Source of the DNA: an uncultured Comamonas sp.
GTDB taxonomy: Bacteria > Pseudomonadota > Gammaproteobacteria > Burkholderiales > Burkholderiaceae_C
Length of the DNA stretch: 64,000 bases
Assembly (NCBI GenBank): GCA_947306475.1
Contig: CAMZGS010000006.1
Span: forward strand, 137,001-201,000
Reading direction: 5' to 3'
Positions within the stretch are counted from its first letter, which is position 1. The number at the start of each line of letters is the position of its first letter. Below are positions 11,265 through 20,770 of this stretch, one piece after another. The translations under genes and the position numbers were made by a program. Below the pieces are notes generated by a model. The model ran no database searches. It saw only the letters and a list, made by a program, of their open reading frames with translations, and was not told the origin of the DNA.

Positions 11265-12338
11265 TTACAGCGCAGCCACCACCGCATCGCCCATCTGGGC
11301 GGTGGTCACCTTGGTGGTGCCTTCGCTCCAGATGTCGGCGGTGCGCAGGCCCTGGGCCAGCACCTTCTGCACGGCGGCTTCGATCTTCTGGGCGGCGGCT
11401 TCCTGGTTCAGGGAGAAGCGCAGCATCATCGCGGCCGACAGGATGGTGGCCAGCGGGTTGGCGATGCCCTTGCCAGCGATGTCGGGGGCCGAGCCGTGGC
11501 TGGGTTCGTACAGGCCCTGCTTCTTGTCGTTCAGGCTGGCCGAAGGCAGCATGCCGATGGAGCCGGTGAGCATGGAGGCTTCGTCCGAGAGGATGTCGCC
11601 AAACATGTTGCCGGTGACGATCACGTCAAAGCGCTTGGGTGCGCGCACCAGCTGCATGGCGGCGTTGTCCACGTACATGTGGTCCAGCTCCACGTCAGGG
11701 TACTGTTTGCCGACTTCGGTGACCACGTCCTTCCACAGCTGGAAGGTTTCCAGCACGTTGGCCTTATCGACGCTGGTGACGCGCTTGTTGCGCTTTTGGG
11801 CAGCCTGGAAAGCCACGTGGGCGATGCGCTCAATCTCGGGGCGGGTGTAGCGCATGGTGTCGAAGGCTTCCTCGGCGCCGGGGAAGTGCCCGTCTTCTGC
11901 CGTGCGACGGCCACGCGGCTGGCCAAAGTAGATGTCGCCGGTCAGCTCACGGATGATCAGGATGTCCAGACCGGCAACCAGCTCGGGCTTGAGGCTGGAG
12001 GCGCTGACCAGTTGTTCGTAGCAGATGGCGGGGCGGAAGTTGGCGAACAGGCCCAGGGCCTTGCGCAGACCGAGGATGGCCTGCTCGGGGCGCAGCGCGC
12101 GCTCCAGCGTGTCGTACTTCCAGTCGCCCACGGCGCCAAACAGGATGGCGTCGGATTTCTTCGCCAGCTCCAGCGTGGCCGGGGGCAGGGGGTGGCCAGC
12201 CGCTTCGTAGCCTGCACCGCCCACGGGAGCGGTTTCCATGTGCAGGTCCAGCTTCAGGGCATTGAGCACCTTGACGGCTTCGGCAACGATTTCGGGGCCA
12301 ATGCCGTCACCGGGCAGGATGGCGATATTCATGGTCAT
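11265..12338 (-). CDS. leuB: 3-isopropylmalate dehydrogenase
   Basis: 357 residues. LeuB oxidises and decarboxylates 3-isopropylmalate with NAD to 2-ketoisocaproate in leucine synthesis. The family features are in place: [12 protein letters not shown] at the start, the substrate-loop arginines ([16 protein letters not shown]), DNAAMQL and [11 protein letters not shown] with [13 protein letters not shown]. The ATG at 12338 has an AAGGA site eight bases upstream; a second ATG two codons later is possible. The 124 bases between leuD and leuB hold a palindromic repeat element, so leuB is separated from leuCD by an insertion-like unit. Confidence 0.96.
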   Translation of the reverse strand: MTMNIAILPGDGIGPEIVAEAVKVLNALKLDLHMETAPVGGAGYEAAGHPLPPATLELAKKSDAILFGAVGDWKYDTLERALRPEQAILGLRKALGLFANFRPAICYEQLVSASSLKPELVAGLDILIIRELTGDIYFGQPRGRRTAEDGHFPGAEEAFDTMRYTRPEIERIAHVAFQAAQKRNKRVTSVDKANVLETFQLWKDVVTEVGKQYPDVELDHMYVDNAAMQLVRAPKRFDVIVTGNMFGDILSDEASMLTGSIGMLPSASLNDKKQGLYEPSHGSAPDIAGKGIANPLATILSAAMMLRFSLNQEAAAQKIEAAVQKVLAQGLRTADIWSEGTTKVTTAQMGDAVVAAL

Positions 12339-12360
12339 GGGAAGGGTCCTTTTATGTTTT

Positions 12361-12441
12361 TGATAGCTGCTGGCGCGCGCCGATACTGGATTTCAGAATG
12401 AAAGTGCTCTGAAAACCAGTATCTGCAAGCGGAAAGTGCTT
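12361..12441. repeat. Long-form palindromic intergenic repeat (copy A)
   Basis: Begins with AGCTGCTGGCGC (12365-12376), then carries an inner inverted repeat: 12382-12396 and 12409-12423 pair at 14 of 15 positions around CTGAAAACCAGTATC. The right outer arm (GCAAGCGG...GTGCTT) has decayed. It shares both the outer and inner motifs with copies near 17041, 28081 and 35812. Confidence 0.7.
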
Positions 12442-12462
12442 TGTTTTTTGCTTGTTTGGCAA

Positions 12463-13122
12463 TCAGCGCTGCTGCACCAGGGTGCGTGCCAGCCAGGGCT
12501 TGCTGGCCAGGCGCTGGGCCTCGAAGGCGGCGATCTTGTCCTTGTGGCGCAAGGTCAGGCCGATGTCGTCCAGGCCGCCGAGCAGGCATTCGCGTCGGAA
12601 GGGGTTGACCTCGAAGGCGATTTCCTCGCCCTGGGGGCGCACGATGACCTGACGCTCCAGGTCGATGGTCAGCTCGTAGCCGGGGAAGGCGAATACTTCG
12701 TTGAACAGCAGATCGACCGTGCTTTCGGGCAGCACGATCGGCAGCATGCCGTTCTTGAAGCAGTTGTTGAAGAAGATGTCGGCAAAGCTGGGCGCGATGA
12801 TGGCGCGAAAGCCGTACTGCTCCAGCGCCCAGGGGGCGTGCTCACGGCTGGAGCCGCAGCCGAAGTTCTTGCGGGCCAGCAGGATGCTGGCGCCCTGGTA
12901 GCGCGGCTGGTTGAGCACGAAGTCCGGATTGGGCTTGCGCTGGCTTTCCGGCACGCCCGGCTGGCCGGGCTGGTCCAGATAGCGCCACTCATCGAACAGG
13001 TTGGGGCCGAAGCCGGTCTTCTTGATCGACTTGAGAAATTGCTTGGGGATGATGGCGTCCGTGTCCACGTTCTCGCGGTCCATCGGTGCCACCAGACCTT
13101 TGTGGATGGTGAATTTTTGCAT
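12463..13122 (-). CDS. leuD: 3-isopropylmalate dehydratase small subunit
   Basis: 219 residues. LeuD is the swivelling small subunit that joins LeuC to isomerise 2-isopropylmalate to 3-isopropylmalate. The family signatures are present: [33 protein letters not shown] and [18 protein letters not shown]. It starts 12 bases after the small lipoprotein gene, which itself follows leuC, so all are likely on one transcript. Confidence 0.96.
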   Translation of the reverse strand: MQKFTIHKGLVAPMDRENVDTDAIIPKQFLKSIKKTGFGPNLFDEWRYLDQPGQPGVPESQRKPNPDFVLNQPRYQGASILLARKNFGCGSSREHAPWALEQYGFRAIIAPSFADIFFNNCFKNGMLPIVLPESTVDLLFNEVFAFPGYELTIDLERQVIVRPQGEEIAFEVNPFRRECLLGGLDDIGLTLRHKDKIAAFEAQRLASKPWLARTLVQQR

Positions 13123-13134
13123 GTCGGAGTGGGG

Positions 13135-13302
13135 TTACTTGGAGATTTCCTGAATCTTTTCGCCAGCCTTTTCAATGCCTTGGCCGGTGGCTTGTCCTGC
13201 GCGCCTGGTGTCCTGCTTGATGCCCGACCAGGTGTTGCTGCAACCGGTCAGGCCCGATACCAATACCAAGGCCAGAGAGATGAAGGCGACGAACTGTTTC
13301 AT
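13135..13302 (-). CDS. Entericidin-like small lipoprotein
   Basis: 55 residues, MKQFVAFISLALVLVSGLTGC then SNTWSGIKQDTRRAGQ and a lysine-rich tail. The lipobox LTGC places the lipidated cysteine at residue 21, so the mature peptide is about 35 residues. The GIKQDTRRAGQATGQGIEKAGEKI pattern, split here as GIKQDTRRAG and IEKAGEKIQ, resembles entericidin A/B lipoproteins (GKDVQKAGE type), linked elsewhere to envelope stress or programmed lysis. An AAGGAG site precedes the ATG. It lies between leuC (27-base gap) and leuD (12-base gap) in the same direction. Homology is judged by eye; its leucine-operon position is unusual. Confidence 0.8.
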   Translation of the reverse strand: MKQFVAFISLALVLVSGLTGCSNTWSGIKQDTRRAGQATGQGIEKAGEKIQEISK

Positions 13303-13329
13303 GGTGCGCTCCTTGTTGGGGTGAAAAGG

Positions 13330-14751
13330 TCAGGCGAACTGGCGAATGTCCACAAAGTGGCCGTGGATGGCAGCGGCGGCGGCCATGGCGGGGCTGACCA
13401 GGTGGGTGCGCCCGCCGGCGCCCTGGCGGCCTTCGAAGTTGCGATTGGAGGTCGAGGCGCAGCGCTCGCCGGGCTCCAGGCGGTCGGCGTTCATGGCCAG
13501 GCACATGGAGCAGCCGGGCTCGCGCCACTCAAAGCCGGCGGCCTTGAAGATCTGGTCCAGCCCTTCGCGTTCGGCCTGGGCCTTGACCAGGCCGGAGCCG
13601 GGCACCACCAGGGCCTGCTTGACGTTCCTGGCCACCTTGCGGCCGAGCTTTTGCACCACGGCAGCGGCGGCGCGCAGGTCTTCGATGCGGCTGTTGGTGC
13701 AGCTGCCGATGAAGACCCGGTCGATGCAGATGTCGGTGATCGGCTTGCCGGGCTCCAGGCCCATGTAAGTCAGTGCACGCTCCATGGCGGCGCGCTTGTT
13801 GGCATCCTTTTCCTTTTCCGGATCGGGCACGCGGCTGTCGGCGCCAACGACCATTTCCGGGCTGGTGCCCCAGGTCACCTGCGGCACGATGTCGGCAGCC
13901 TGCAGGGTGACGATCGCATCCCACTGTGCATCGTCGTCCGAGTGCAGGGTGCGCCAGTAGGCCACGGCCTGTTCCCACTCCACGCCGGTGGGGGCCAGGG
14001 GACGGCCCTTGATGTATTCGATGGTCTTGTCATCCACGGCCACGAGGCCCGCGCGCGCACCGGCTTCGATGGCCATGTTGCACACGGTCATGCGCCCTTC
14101 GATGGACAGGTCGCGGATGGCCTGGCCGGCAAACTCGATGGTGTAGCCCGTGCCACCAGCGGTGCCGATCTTGCCGATGATGGCCAGCACGATGTCCTTG
14201 GCGGTGATGCCGGGGGCAACGCTGCCCTCGACCTTGACCAGCATGTTCCTGGCCTTCTTGGCCAGCAGGGTCTGCGTGGCCATGACGTGTTCGACTTCCG
14301 AGGTGCCGATGCCGTGCGCCAGCGCGCCAAAGGCGCCGTGGGTGGAGGTGTGGCTGTCGCCGCAGACCACGGTCATGCCGGGCAGGGTGGCGCCCTGCTC
14401 GGGGCCCATGACGTGCACGATGCCCTGGCCCTTGTCCATGAAGGGGAAGAAGGCCGCGGCACCGAACTCGGCAATGTTCTGGTTCAGCGTGGTGATCTGT
14501 TCCTTGCTGATGGGGTCGGCAATACCGTCGTAGCCCCGCTCCCAGCCGCTGGTGGGGGTGTTGTGGTCGGCGGTGGCCACCACTGAGCTGGTGCGCCACA
14601 GCTTGCGTCCGGCCAGACGCAGCCCTTCAAACGCCTGGGGGCTGGTGACTTCGTGCACCAGGTGGCGGTCGATGTAGAGGATGGAAGTGCCGTCTTCCTC
14701 GGTGTGGATGACGTGCTCATCAAAGATCTTGTCGTACAGGGTGCGTCCCAT
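13330..14751 (-). CDS. leuC: 3-isopropylmalate dehydratase large subunit
   Basis: 473 residues from the ATG at 14751 ([15 protein letters not shown]). It is the aconitase-family subunit carrying a [4Fe-4S] cluster, working with LeuD in leucine synthesis. The cluster cysteines lie in [14 protein letters not shown] and [26 protein letters not shown] is the conserved active-site segment. The longer upstream reading frame overlaps the LysR gene and lacks family similarity. The LysR regulator 82 bases upstream in the same direction is a candidate regulator of the operon. Confidence 0.96.
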   Translation of the reverse strand: MGRTLYDKIFDEHVIHTEEDGTSILYIDRHLVHEVTSPQAFEGLRLAGRKLWRTSSVVATADHNTPTSGWERGYDGIADPISKEQITTLNQNIAEFGAAAFFPFMDKGQGIVHVMGPEQGATLPGMTVVCGDSHTSTHGAFGALAHGIGTSEVEHVMATQTLLAKKARNMLVKVEGSVAPGITAKDIVLAIIGKIGTAGGTGYTIEFAGQAIRDLSIEGRMTVCNMAIEAGARAGLVAVDDKTIEYIKGRPLAPTGVEWEQAVAYWRTLHSDDDAQWDAIVTLQAADIVPQVTWGTSPEMVVGADSRVPDPEKEKDANKRAAMERALTYMGLEPGKPITDICIDRVFIGSCTNSRIEDLRAAAAVVQKLGRKVARNVKQALVVPGSGLVKAQAEREGLDQIFKAAGFEWREPGCSMCLAMNADRLEPGERCASTSNRNFEGRQGAGGRTHLVSPAMAAAAAIHGHFVDIRQFA

Positions 14752-14833
14752 GGCGTTCTCGAATTGCGTGAAAGGATTCCGTGAGGAGTCTGTGAAGGGA
14801 AAAACGTGCCGCTGGCCAGAGCGTCGCCGGATT

Positions 14834-15775
14834 TTAGGCAGCACCCTGCTGGGGCGGCACCCAGCCTTTGCCGAGGTGTTCCACCAGCAAACGCGATGTC
14901 ACGGGCAGGGCATCGAAGTCGCGTGCCACCAGGCTCAGGGTGCGCTGCGCCCAGGCATCGGTCAGCGGCACGCCGCGCAGGCGGCCCACGCCGTGCATCA
15001 GCTCGAAGGCGCGATGGGGGATCAGCCCCACGCCCAGGCCGTTGTCGATCATGCGGCACATGGCGTCCAGGCTCGTGACCTGGATGCGCTGGCGCAGCGT
15101 GGCGCCGCTGCGCGCTGCCGCGCCGCGCATGGCCAGGCTGATGGAGCTGCCGCCGTGCAGGCCGACGATGTCCCAGTCCAGTACTTCCTCAAAGGCGACG
15201 GCTTCGCGCTCGGTCAGCGGGTGACCTTCCGGTGCCACCAGCACCAGGCGGTCGCTGCGGTAGGGGCGGGTCTGCAGGCCGTTGGGGTTGGTCTGGCCCA
15301 TGTTGCAGATGCCGATGTCGGCGGTGCCTTCGTGCACGGCCTGCAGCACCTCGGCTGAGAGGTGTTCCTGCAGGTCGATCTTGATCTGGCTGTGCTCCTT
15401 GGCAAAGCTGCTCAGGTCCTCGGGCAGGAACTGCACGATGGAAGAAATGGTGGCGTGCATGCGCACGTGGCCGCGCACGCCGTCGGCGTATTCGGACAGT
15501 TCCCCCTGCATGCGCTCCAGACCGTAGAGCACGTTGCGGGCGTGGTGCAGCAGGCTCTCGCCAGCGGGGGTGAGCGTCACGCCCCGGCTGTGGCGGTAGA
15601 GCAGGGCGGTGTCCACGGCGGCTTCCAGGTCGGACAGACGCTTGCTCACGGCCGAGGCGGCGATGTACTCGCGCTCGGCAGCGCGCCCGATGCTGCCCAA
15701 CTCACACACGGCAACAAACAGTTGCAGGGAAGTCAGATCGATGCGGCGTGCAAAGCTGCGTTCAGAATTCTTCAT
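14834..15775 (-). CDS. LysR-family transcriptional regulator
   Basis: 313 residues. The N-terminal winged helix-turn-helix ([35 protein letters not shown]) is followed by a LysR substrate-binding domain with the [13 protein letters not shown] start and a GLGVGLIPH turn. The ligand cannot be read from sequence. It lies directly upstream of leuC in the same direction, so leucine control is possible, but LysR genes that regulate neighbours are more often divergent. The 15776-15985 gap separates it from a divergent lipoprotein gene. Confidence 0.9.
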   Translation of the reverse strand: MKNSERSFARRIDLTSLQLFVAVCELGSIGRAAEREYIAASAVSKRLSDLEAAVDTALLYRHSRGVTLTPAGESLLHHARNVLYGLERMQGELSEYADGVRGHVRMHATISSIVQFLPEDLSSFAKEHSQIKIDLQEHLSAEVLQAVHEGTADIGICNMGQTNPNGLQTRPYRSDRLVLVAPEGHPLTEREAVAFEEVLDWDIVGLHGGSSISLAMRGAAARSGATLRQRIQVTSLDAMCRMIDNGLGVGLIPHRAFELMHGVGRLRGVPLTDAWAQRTLSLVARDFDALPVTSRLLVEHLGKGWVPPQQGAA

Positions 15776-15985
15776 GAAGAGTCCTCTTGATTTGCGAAGT
15801 ATGAGGCAAAAAAATGAATAAAAAACGCTTTGTCATCGTCAAACGGAACGTTAGACAGCGTTTTGTGGCAATTGAGACATCGCCAATCATGCGCTCAAGT
15901 CAAAGGGTTTACAGCCTGCAGCGCAAAAAACAGTAGTGCGCTTTCGTATGCTTGCGTTTTTTCTGGGGACTGAGGAGTTTTACCA
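15776..15985. promoter_or_regulatory. Divergent intergenic region, LysR gene and lipoprotein gene
   Basis: This gap holds the promoters of both flanking genes. An AT-rich stretch at 15811-15835 and an imperfect inverted repeat AAAACGCT...AGCGTTTT (15825-15866, with inner GTC/GAC) stand out; the latter could be a regulator site or structure. A short AACG-GA-ACGTT palindrome at about 15843-15853 lies inside it. No gene is supported here. Confidence 0.35.
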
Positions 15986-16390
15986 ATGGCATTCACACGT
16001 AGAACCTGTTTGGCATGGGGCGCAGCCGCTTTGGCACCGCTGGCTTTGTCGGCTTGCTTGGGCGCTAGCGGCCCAGAGGCCACGGTGCGTGGCTTTTACG
16101 ATGCGGTCAACGCTGGCGATGTCGATAAGGCCATGACGTTTTTGGCGCTGGAGCAGGTCTCGGCCAACGAAATGATCTTGGTCAAAGGCAAGGTGCAGAT
16201 GGCGGTGGGCGTGTCCAAACAAAAAATCGATGCCAACGGTGGCCTAGGCAGCGTCAAGGTGCTCGAAGAGTCGCCCCAGGGCGACAACCAGCTGCGCGTG
16301 AAAGTGCAAGTGCAGTTCAAAAACGGTAAGAGCGAGACCGAGCAGATGCACCTGCTCAAAGAACAAGACGGCTGGAAGATCAAGCTCTAA
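15986..16390 (+). CDS. Lipoprotein of DUF4878 type
   Basis: 134 residues. The N-terminus has twin arginines, a hydrophobic run and a lipobox LSAC with Cys24, so it is probably an outer-membrane or periplasmic lipoprotein. The mature part (GPEATVRGFYDAVNAGDVDKAMTF, split family motif) and the alternating beta-strand ending KLLKEQDGWKIKL-like pattern match the NTF2-like DUF4878 fold. No enzyme residues are known for the family. It is followed four bases later by a YiiX-like hydrolase, so the two are probably cotranscribed. Confidence 0.75.
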   Translation: MAFTRRTCLAWGAAALAPLALSACLGASGPEATVRGFYDAVNAGDVDKAMTFLALEQVSANEMILVKGKVQMAVGVSKQKIDANGGLGSVKVLEESPQGDNQLRVKVQVQFKNGKSETEQMHLLKEQDGWKIKL

Positions 16391-16394
16391 GGCT

Positions 16395-17039
16395 ATGCGC
16401 AGCGCTTTGCATCGGCTGTCCGTGGGCGGGGTGCTGGCACTGTGGGCGGTGTTGGCGGGCGCACAGGTGCAACTGCCCGCTGGTACCCAGGCGGGGGATT
16501 TGATTTTTCGCCAGGGCACCGAGGCGGTGAGCCACATGGTGCGCGTTGTCGATCAGGGCTTGTACAGCCATGTGGGCCTGCTGGTGGGGCAGCCCGGTGC
16601 TTGGCAGGTGGTACACGCTACGCCGTCTGAGCGTGCGGGCCAGTCCGATGCGGTGGTGCTCGATAGCCTGGAGTTTTTCCTCGATCCGCAGCGCGCCCGC
16701 GCTTTTGCCGTCGATGGCGTGCAGGCGGCCTCGCCGCAGGCGCGCCAGCAGGCTGTCTCCTGGGCGCTGGCGCAGCTGGGGCGGCCTTTTGCCCTGCGCG
16801 ATGAGGCGGCTGAGCGCGCCCGCGCGCCGGATGGCAGCGTCAGCGCCACCTATGAACAGGCGGGCATTTACTGCACCACCTTGGTCTGGGAGGCCTGGCA
16901 GCGCAGTGGTTTGGACTGGCAAGTGGCCTTCATCCAAGTGCAGATGCCGCTGCTTGGCGGGCGCTACCTACTGCCTAGCGCATTGGCGCAATCGCCTCGT
17001 TTGCAGCGTCTGGGGTTTGCCGAGATACTGCAAAAATAA
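16395..17039 (+). CDS. YiiX/YebB-like permuted NlpC/P60 cysteine hydrolase (C92 type)
   Basis: 214 residues with a short signal-like start (MRSALHRLSVGGVLALWAVLAGA). It has the order of permuted papain-like enzymes: GDLIFRQG, then His59 in YSHVGLLVG, and the cysteine late, Cys160 in GIYCTTLVWEAW. Such proteins act as amidases or peptidases on cell-wall or acyl substrates; the actual substrate here is unknown. Coupled to the DUF4878 lipoprotein by a four-base gap, which suggests a joint envelope role. Confidence 0.8.
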   Translation: MRSALHRLSVGGVLALWAVLAGAQVQLPAGTQAGDLIFRQGTEAVSHMVRVVDQGLYSHVGLLVGQPGAWQVVHATPSERAGQSDAVVLDSLEFFLDPQRARAFAVDGVQAASPQARQQAVSWALAQLGRPFALRDEAAERARAPDGSVSATYEQAGIYCTTLVWEAWQRSGLDWQVAFIQVQMPLLGGRYLLPSALAQSPRLQRLGFAEILQK

Positions 17040-17040
17040 G

Positions 17041-17124
17041 AGCTGCTGGCGCTGGATAGATAAGAATTTCAAATCAAAATTGGTCTGAAAACCAGTGACA
17101 GAGCGCGCTAGGCGCTATTTTTAT
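17041..17124. repeat. Long-form palindromic intergenic repeat (copy B)
   Basis: Starts directly after the stop of the C92 hydrolase gene. The left outer arm AGCTGCTGGCGCT (17041-17053) and right arm AGCGCGCTAGGCGCT (17102-17116) flank an inner CTGAAAACCAGT (17085-17096). A T-rich tract follows, so it may end transcription of the upstream gene. Confidence 0.65.
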
Positions 17125-17186
17125 TTGCCTATAGCAATTTACTTCGGGTGAGGGTGTCACGCTTCGGGGTTGAGAGCGCCCCTGAA

Positions 17187-17224
17187 AACAAGCAGCCGTT
17201 CACGGCAAGACCAAGCGCGGCTGC
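17187..17224 (-). terminator. Possible terminator after the IPTL-CTERM gene
   Basis: Minus-strand stem GCAGCCG/CGGCTGC (17218-17224 and 17192-17198) followed by TTGTTTTC. It lies about 25 bases past the stop codon. The loop is long (19 bases), so confidence is moderate. Confidence 0.4.
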
Positions 17225-17249
17225 TTCCGCCTTGAAGGTCACCGACACT

Positions 17250-19547
17250 TCAAGCCGCGCGTCGCAGCCGCCATGCCCCCAGGCCCGCCGCGCCCAAGCC
17301 CAACAGCATCAGACCCCAACCGGTTAGCGTCGGCACAGGGTGGACACTTACGGCGCTGAAGTTGGCCGTCACACGTTGTGGCGCGCTGACGTTGGTCAGC
17401 GTGCAGGTGGCGCCCGTGCAGTCGCCGCTAAAGCCTGCGAAGGTATAACCCGGCTGGGCCGTGGCGGTGCAGGTGCTGTCGCCGCCATGGGGAACGGGGT
17501 TTGGATCACAGGTCACCGTGCCGCCTTCGCCTGTGGCGGGATCGGTCGTGGCGGTGATGGAATGAAACACCTGCACAAACTGGAAAGTCACCGCGCAATT
17601 GGCGTTTACCGCAGCCACGGTGTACTCGGTGCCACTGGCGTTGAGGCTGCCCTGGCCGCAGGTGCTGGTGATGTTGGCTATATCCACCGCATGGCCTGCG
17701 TCGGGCGCCAGGGTAATGGTGGCGGGCTGGCCGGGCACCACGTCTTGCGTGGCGGGCGTGGCCGTACCGTTGCCGCCGGTGACGCTGGCGGTCACGGCAT
17801 AGAGCAGCCGAGAAAATTCGGCGATCACGCGCTTGGGTTCAGTCACGTTCGTGAGCGTGCAGGTGGGGCCCATGCAGTCGCCGCTAAAGCCTGCGAAGGT
17901 ATAACCCGGCTGGGCCGTGGCGGTGCAGGTGCTGTCGCCGCCATGGGGAACGGGGTTTGGATCACAGGTCACCGTGCCGCCTTCGCCTGTGGCGGGATCG
18001 GTCGTGGCGGTGATGGAATGAAACACCTGCACAAACTGGAAAGTCACCGCGCAATTGGCGTTTACCGCAGCCACGGTGTACTCGGTGCCACTGGCGTTGA
18101 GGCTGCCCTGGCCGCAGGTGCTGGTGATGTTGGCTATATCCACCGCATGGCCTGCGTCGGGCGCCAGGGTAATGGTGGCGGGCTGGCCGGGCACCACGTC
18201 TTGCGTGGCGGGCGTGGCCGTACCGTTGCCGCCGGTGACACTGGCGGTCACAGTAAAACCGGGCAGGCGCAGTATCGCGGCGTGGGATCGCGGCTGGCCC
18301 AGCACGTGGCTGAAATGCCCCCCGATGGCTAGGCGGCGGTTGGCCAGTGGATACAGTCGCGAAACATCGCGTTCGTAATTTCTGTAGACGGCGAGATTGC
18401 CAAAACTGGCGTCGAGCGCGCCATCGGCATGCAGCCGTGCCAGGTCGGCCCGTGGCTGGCCGCCCACGCTGGAAAAGGAGCCGCCAATCAGCCAGCCGCC
18501 ATCAGGGTGGGGCAGTATGTCCGCCACATAGCTGCCGACGATGCCGGGATCCTGAAAGCTGGTGTCTAGCGCGCCATTGGCTGCCAACCGCATGATGTAT
18601 TTGCGCGGACCGTTGAATGCGCCCCCTACGTTGATCTTGCCGTCATCGCCTACACTCAGGTGCAACACTCCGTTGCCAATGAACCCTGGGTCGGAGAAGG
18701 TGGTATCGACGGTGCCGTCGGCATTCAGGCGGATCAGGCGATGGCGAAGCGTGCCGTTGACGTTGACGTTGGTGAAATAACCCCCCACCAGCAGCTTGTC
18801 GCCCTGCTGGGCGATGGTCCAGATGTCGTTGTTCAGACTGGGCGGGGTGAAGCTCGTATCCCGCGTGCCGTCGGGGTTCAGGCGGGCAATGTAGTTGGGC
18901 ATGCTGTCACTTCCTCCGCTACCCACGAAACTGCCGGCAATCACCACCTTGCCGTCGGGCTGCACCAGCAGGTCCTTGATACCGATGAACGAATTCGTGG
19001 TGGTACCCACCAAGGGCTGAAAGCTGGTATCAAGCGCGCCCGTGGCGGCATTGAAGCGAAAAATGTAAGGCCTCATCATGCCGTTGACGTGCGTGAAATC
19101 GCCTCCCACGTAAATGTGCCCGCCGCTGTGCACCAGAACATGTACCCAGTCGTTGGGTTGGGGCAGGGTGATGCTGGTATCGCGCGTGCCATCGGCATTG
19201 AAGCGGGCCAGTCGAAGAGCAAGACTGCTACCGACGTAGCTGAACCAGCCGCCAACCCATAGTTTGTCTCCATCCTGAACAAAGGCGCGGACGGAGTTGT
19301 TGAAAGACAAGTGACCCGGAGCCACCAGCGTGGGAGTGGTGTCAGTCTGCGCGCGGGCCAGGCCAGGCAGCAGCAGGGCCATGCCGCACAGCGCCGCCAG
19401 AAAGGCCGGTGGCGGGCGCCGCCGCAGGGTGTTAAGCGCGCCTTGCCTGAGCCTGCTGGCGGCAAGGTGCGGGCACCTGGGTGCAAGAAGGATGTATCGG
19501 AAAAGGCAGAAAAGCCAGATAAACGGAAAAAACAGAAAAGTCCGCAT
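17250..19547 (-). CDS. Delta-60 repeat protein with IPTL-CTERM exosortase sorting signal
   Basis: About 765 residues from the ATG at 19547; a start at 19622 is also open and neither has a clear ribosome-binding site. After an unusually long hydrophobic N-terminus ending GLARAQ come several delta-60-type beta-propeller repeats (for example LIGGSFSSVGGQPRADLARL), then two near-identical 150-residue modules rich in TATPATQDVVPGQ and PGYTFAGFSGDC. The C-terminus has the VPTLTGWG motif, a hydrophobic helix and RRAA, the IPTL-CTERM signal handled by exosortase H. The protein is therefore exported and processed at the envelope. No exosortase gene is in the window. Confidence 0.82.
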   Translation of the reverse strand: MRTFLFFPFIWLFCLFRYILLAPRCPHLAASRLRQGALNTLRRRPPPAFLAALCGMALLLPGLARAQTDTTPTLVAPGHLSFNNSVRAFVQDGDKLWVGGWFSYVGSSLALRLARFNADGTRDTSITLPQPNDWVHVLVHSGGHIYVGGDFTHVNGMMRPYIFRFNAATGALDTSFQPLVGTTTNSFIGIKDLLVQPDGKVVIAGSFVGSGGSDSMPNYIARLNPDGTRDTSFTPPSLNNDIWTIAQQGDKLLVGGYFTNVNVNGTLRHRLIRLNADGTVDTTFSDPGFIGNGVLHLSVGDDGKINVGGAFNGPRKYIMRLAANGALDTSFQDPGIVGSYVADILPHPDGGWLIGGSFSSVGGQPRADLARLHADGALDASFGNLAVYRNYERDVSRLYPLANRRLAIGGHFSHVLGQPRSHAAILRLPGFTVTASVTGGNGTATPATQDVVPGQPATITLAPDAGHAVDIANITSTCGQGSLNASGTEYTVAAVNANCAVTFQFVQVFHSITATTDPATGEGGTVTCDPNPVPHGGDSTCTATAQPGYTFAGFSGDCMGPTCTLTNVTEPKRVIAEFSRLLYAVTASVTGGNGTATPATQDVVPGQPATITLAPDAGHAVDIANITSTCGQGSLNASGTEYTVAAVNANCAVTFQFVQVFHSITATTDPATGEGGTVTCDPNPVPHGGDSTCTATAQPGYTFAGFSGDCTGATCTLTNVSAPQRVTANFSAVSVHPVPTLTGWGLMLLGLGAAGLGAWRLRRAA
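17401..17795. repeat. Tandem duplication, copy 1 (in IPTL-CTERM gene)
   Basis: A 395-base segment repeated at 17857-18251 with a period of 456 bases, that is 152 codons, so the frame is kept. The copies differ at only a few bases near the ends (for example GACGCTGG against GACACTGG), indicating a recent duplication or gene conversion. Confidence 0.9.
17857..18251. repeat. Tandem duplication, copy 2 (in IPTL-CTERM gene)
   Basis: Second copy of the 395-base segment at 17401-17795, offset by 456 bases and separated from it by 61 diverged bases. It encodes the same module of about 130 residues. Confidence 0.9.
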
Positions 19548-19636
19548 GTTGAAAGGAGTCTGTTGGCCTTGCTCAAGGCTATACAGAAGTCGGGCGCGGC
19601 GCTTCCACTGAGCGCCACACATGCTGCATGCGGTAG

Positions 19637-20656
19637 CTATCGACCCACCGCCGATGCGCCTTGCACGGGTTGCTGCCGCGCGTCGCCAGGCGCGCTACCG
19701 AAGCGCCGAGTGAAGGCCCGGTAGAACCAAGAGAGGTTGTTGAAGCCCGCGCCATAGGCAATATCGCTGACCGTGCTGCCCGCATGGCGCGGGTCGCGCA
19801 ACCGCAGCCACGCCCGTTGCAGGCGCTGCTCCAGCAGGTAGTCGCTGAAAGCGCTGTCGTCCTGCTCAAACAATGCGCGTACATAGCGGGCGGATATGCC
19901 GTGGCGGGCCGCTACCCATTCCAGCGACAGGTCGCCACGCCAGGCATGGACGCGCACATCGGCCTTGATCGCCTTCAGCCGCGCCTGTCTCAGCCCGTGT
20001 GCATTGGCCTGCGCCCGCGCCTGGGGCGTGGCGCCCAGAGCTAGTGCCCCGAGATCAAGAAGTTGATCGCTGAGACGCTGACGCTCGGCATCGCCAGGGT
20101 CGCGCAGGTCGGCGAGCCGGGTCAGCTCCAGGGCCTGCTGCGTCAACAGTCGCAGCGGAAGGCTGTCGGTCAGGCCCTCACGTAGAACGCGATCCACAGC
20201 GGCCACCTGCGGCAGCAGACGTTCGCGCGGAAATGCGATCAGCAGACAAGCGGATCGTGGGGCGTGAAAATCAATGCCGCCCGCCCGTTCGTTCAGGGCC
20301 ACGCAGCCCGGACCACTGGCGCTGGCCAGTTCGCCCCGCTGTCCCAATCCGCGCTGCCGCACCACCCAGGCGCCATCCCCTCTTTCTTGCCTGAAGTCGC
20401 CAGGGTTCAGGAACAACAGCACATCGTCGTTGCCATCGGCAAGCTGCCGAGTGCTGCGGTGGACACGCATTGGCGAAGAATTGACGGCCGCCACGGCCAC
20501 GCCAGGCAGCAGGCGGATGCGCATGGACAGGCTCAGGCTGCCCTCGTCGCCGTCGATATCGGGAGCCATGTTGGCCAGGGCGGCACAGGTGTCACGCATG
20601 GCATCCATGCGTTCGCGCCCAAGGTAATTGCGAGAGTCGAATTCAATCAAGGCCAT
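19637..20656 (-). CDS. AraC-family transcriptional regulator
   Basis: 339 residues. The N-terminal 200 residues look like the AraC-binding-like cupin region (PGDFRQERGDGAW, ACLLIAFPRERLLP). The C-terminal 110 residues hold the double helix-turn-helix: LSLEWVAARHGISARYVRALFEQ and STVSDIAYGAGFNNLSWFYRAFTRRFG (shown in parts), the second being the AraC signature. It lies immediately upstream of the IPTL-CTERM protein gene in the same direction, with no terminator between, so control of that gene is plausible. The inducer is unknown. Confidence 0.9.
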   Translation of the reverse strand: MALIEFDSRNYLGRERMDAMRDTCAALANMAPDIDGDEGSLSLSMRIRLLPGVAVAAVNSSPMRVHRSTRQLADGNDDVLLFLNPGDFRQERGDGAWVVRQRGLGQRGELASASGPGCVALNERAGGIDFHAPRSACLLIAFPRERLLPQVAAVDRVLREGLTDSLPLRLLTQQALELTRLADLRDPGDAERQRLSDQLLDLGALALGATPQARAQANAHGLRQARLKAIKADVRVHAWRGDLSLEWVAARHGISARYVRALFEQDDSAFSDYLLEQRLQRAWLRLRDPRHAGSTVSDIAYGAGFNNLSWFYRAFTRRFGSAPGDARQQPVQGASAVGR

Positions 20657-20770
20657 GCGACACCGTTACTCACGAGATGCGACCGCCTCCGTGCACCCGC
20701 CTACCGGCACACTGCACCGGGCGCCGCGCGGCATGCAACCGCAACCCAGGCAGCCACAAAACGTAAGTAT

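Noticed and set aside
13172-13528. 118-residue open frame over the leuC/leuD gap
   Set aside because: It is a shadow frame; the small lipoprotein in another frame has a ribosome site and a lipobox.
17250-19547. CRISPR-like repeats in the IPTL-CTERM gene
   Set aside because: Only two long coding copies of 395 bases are present, with no short spacer pattern.
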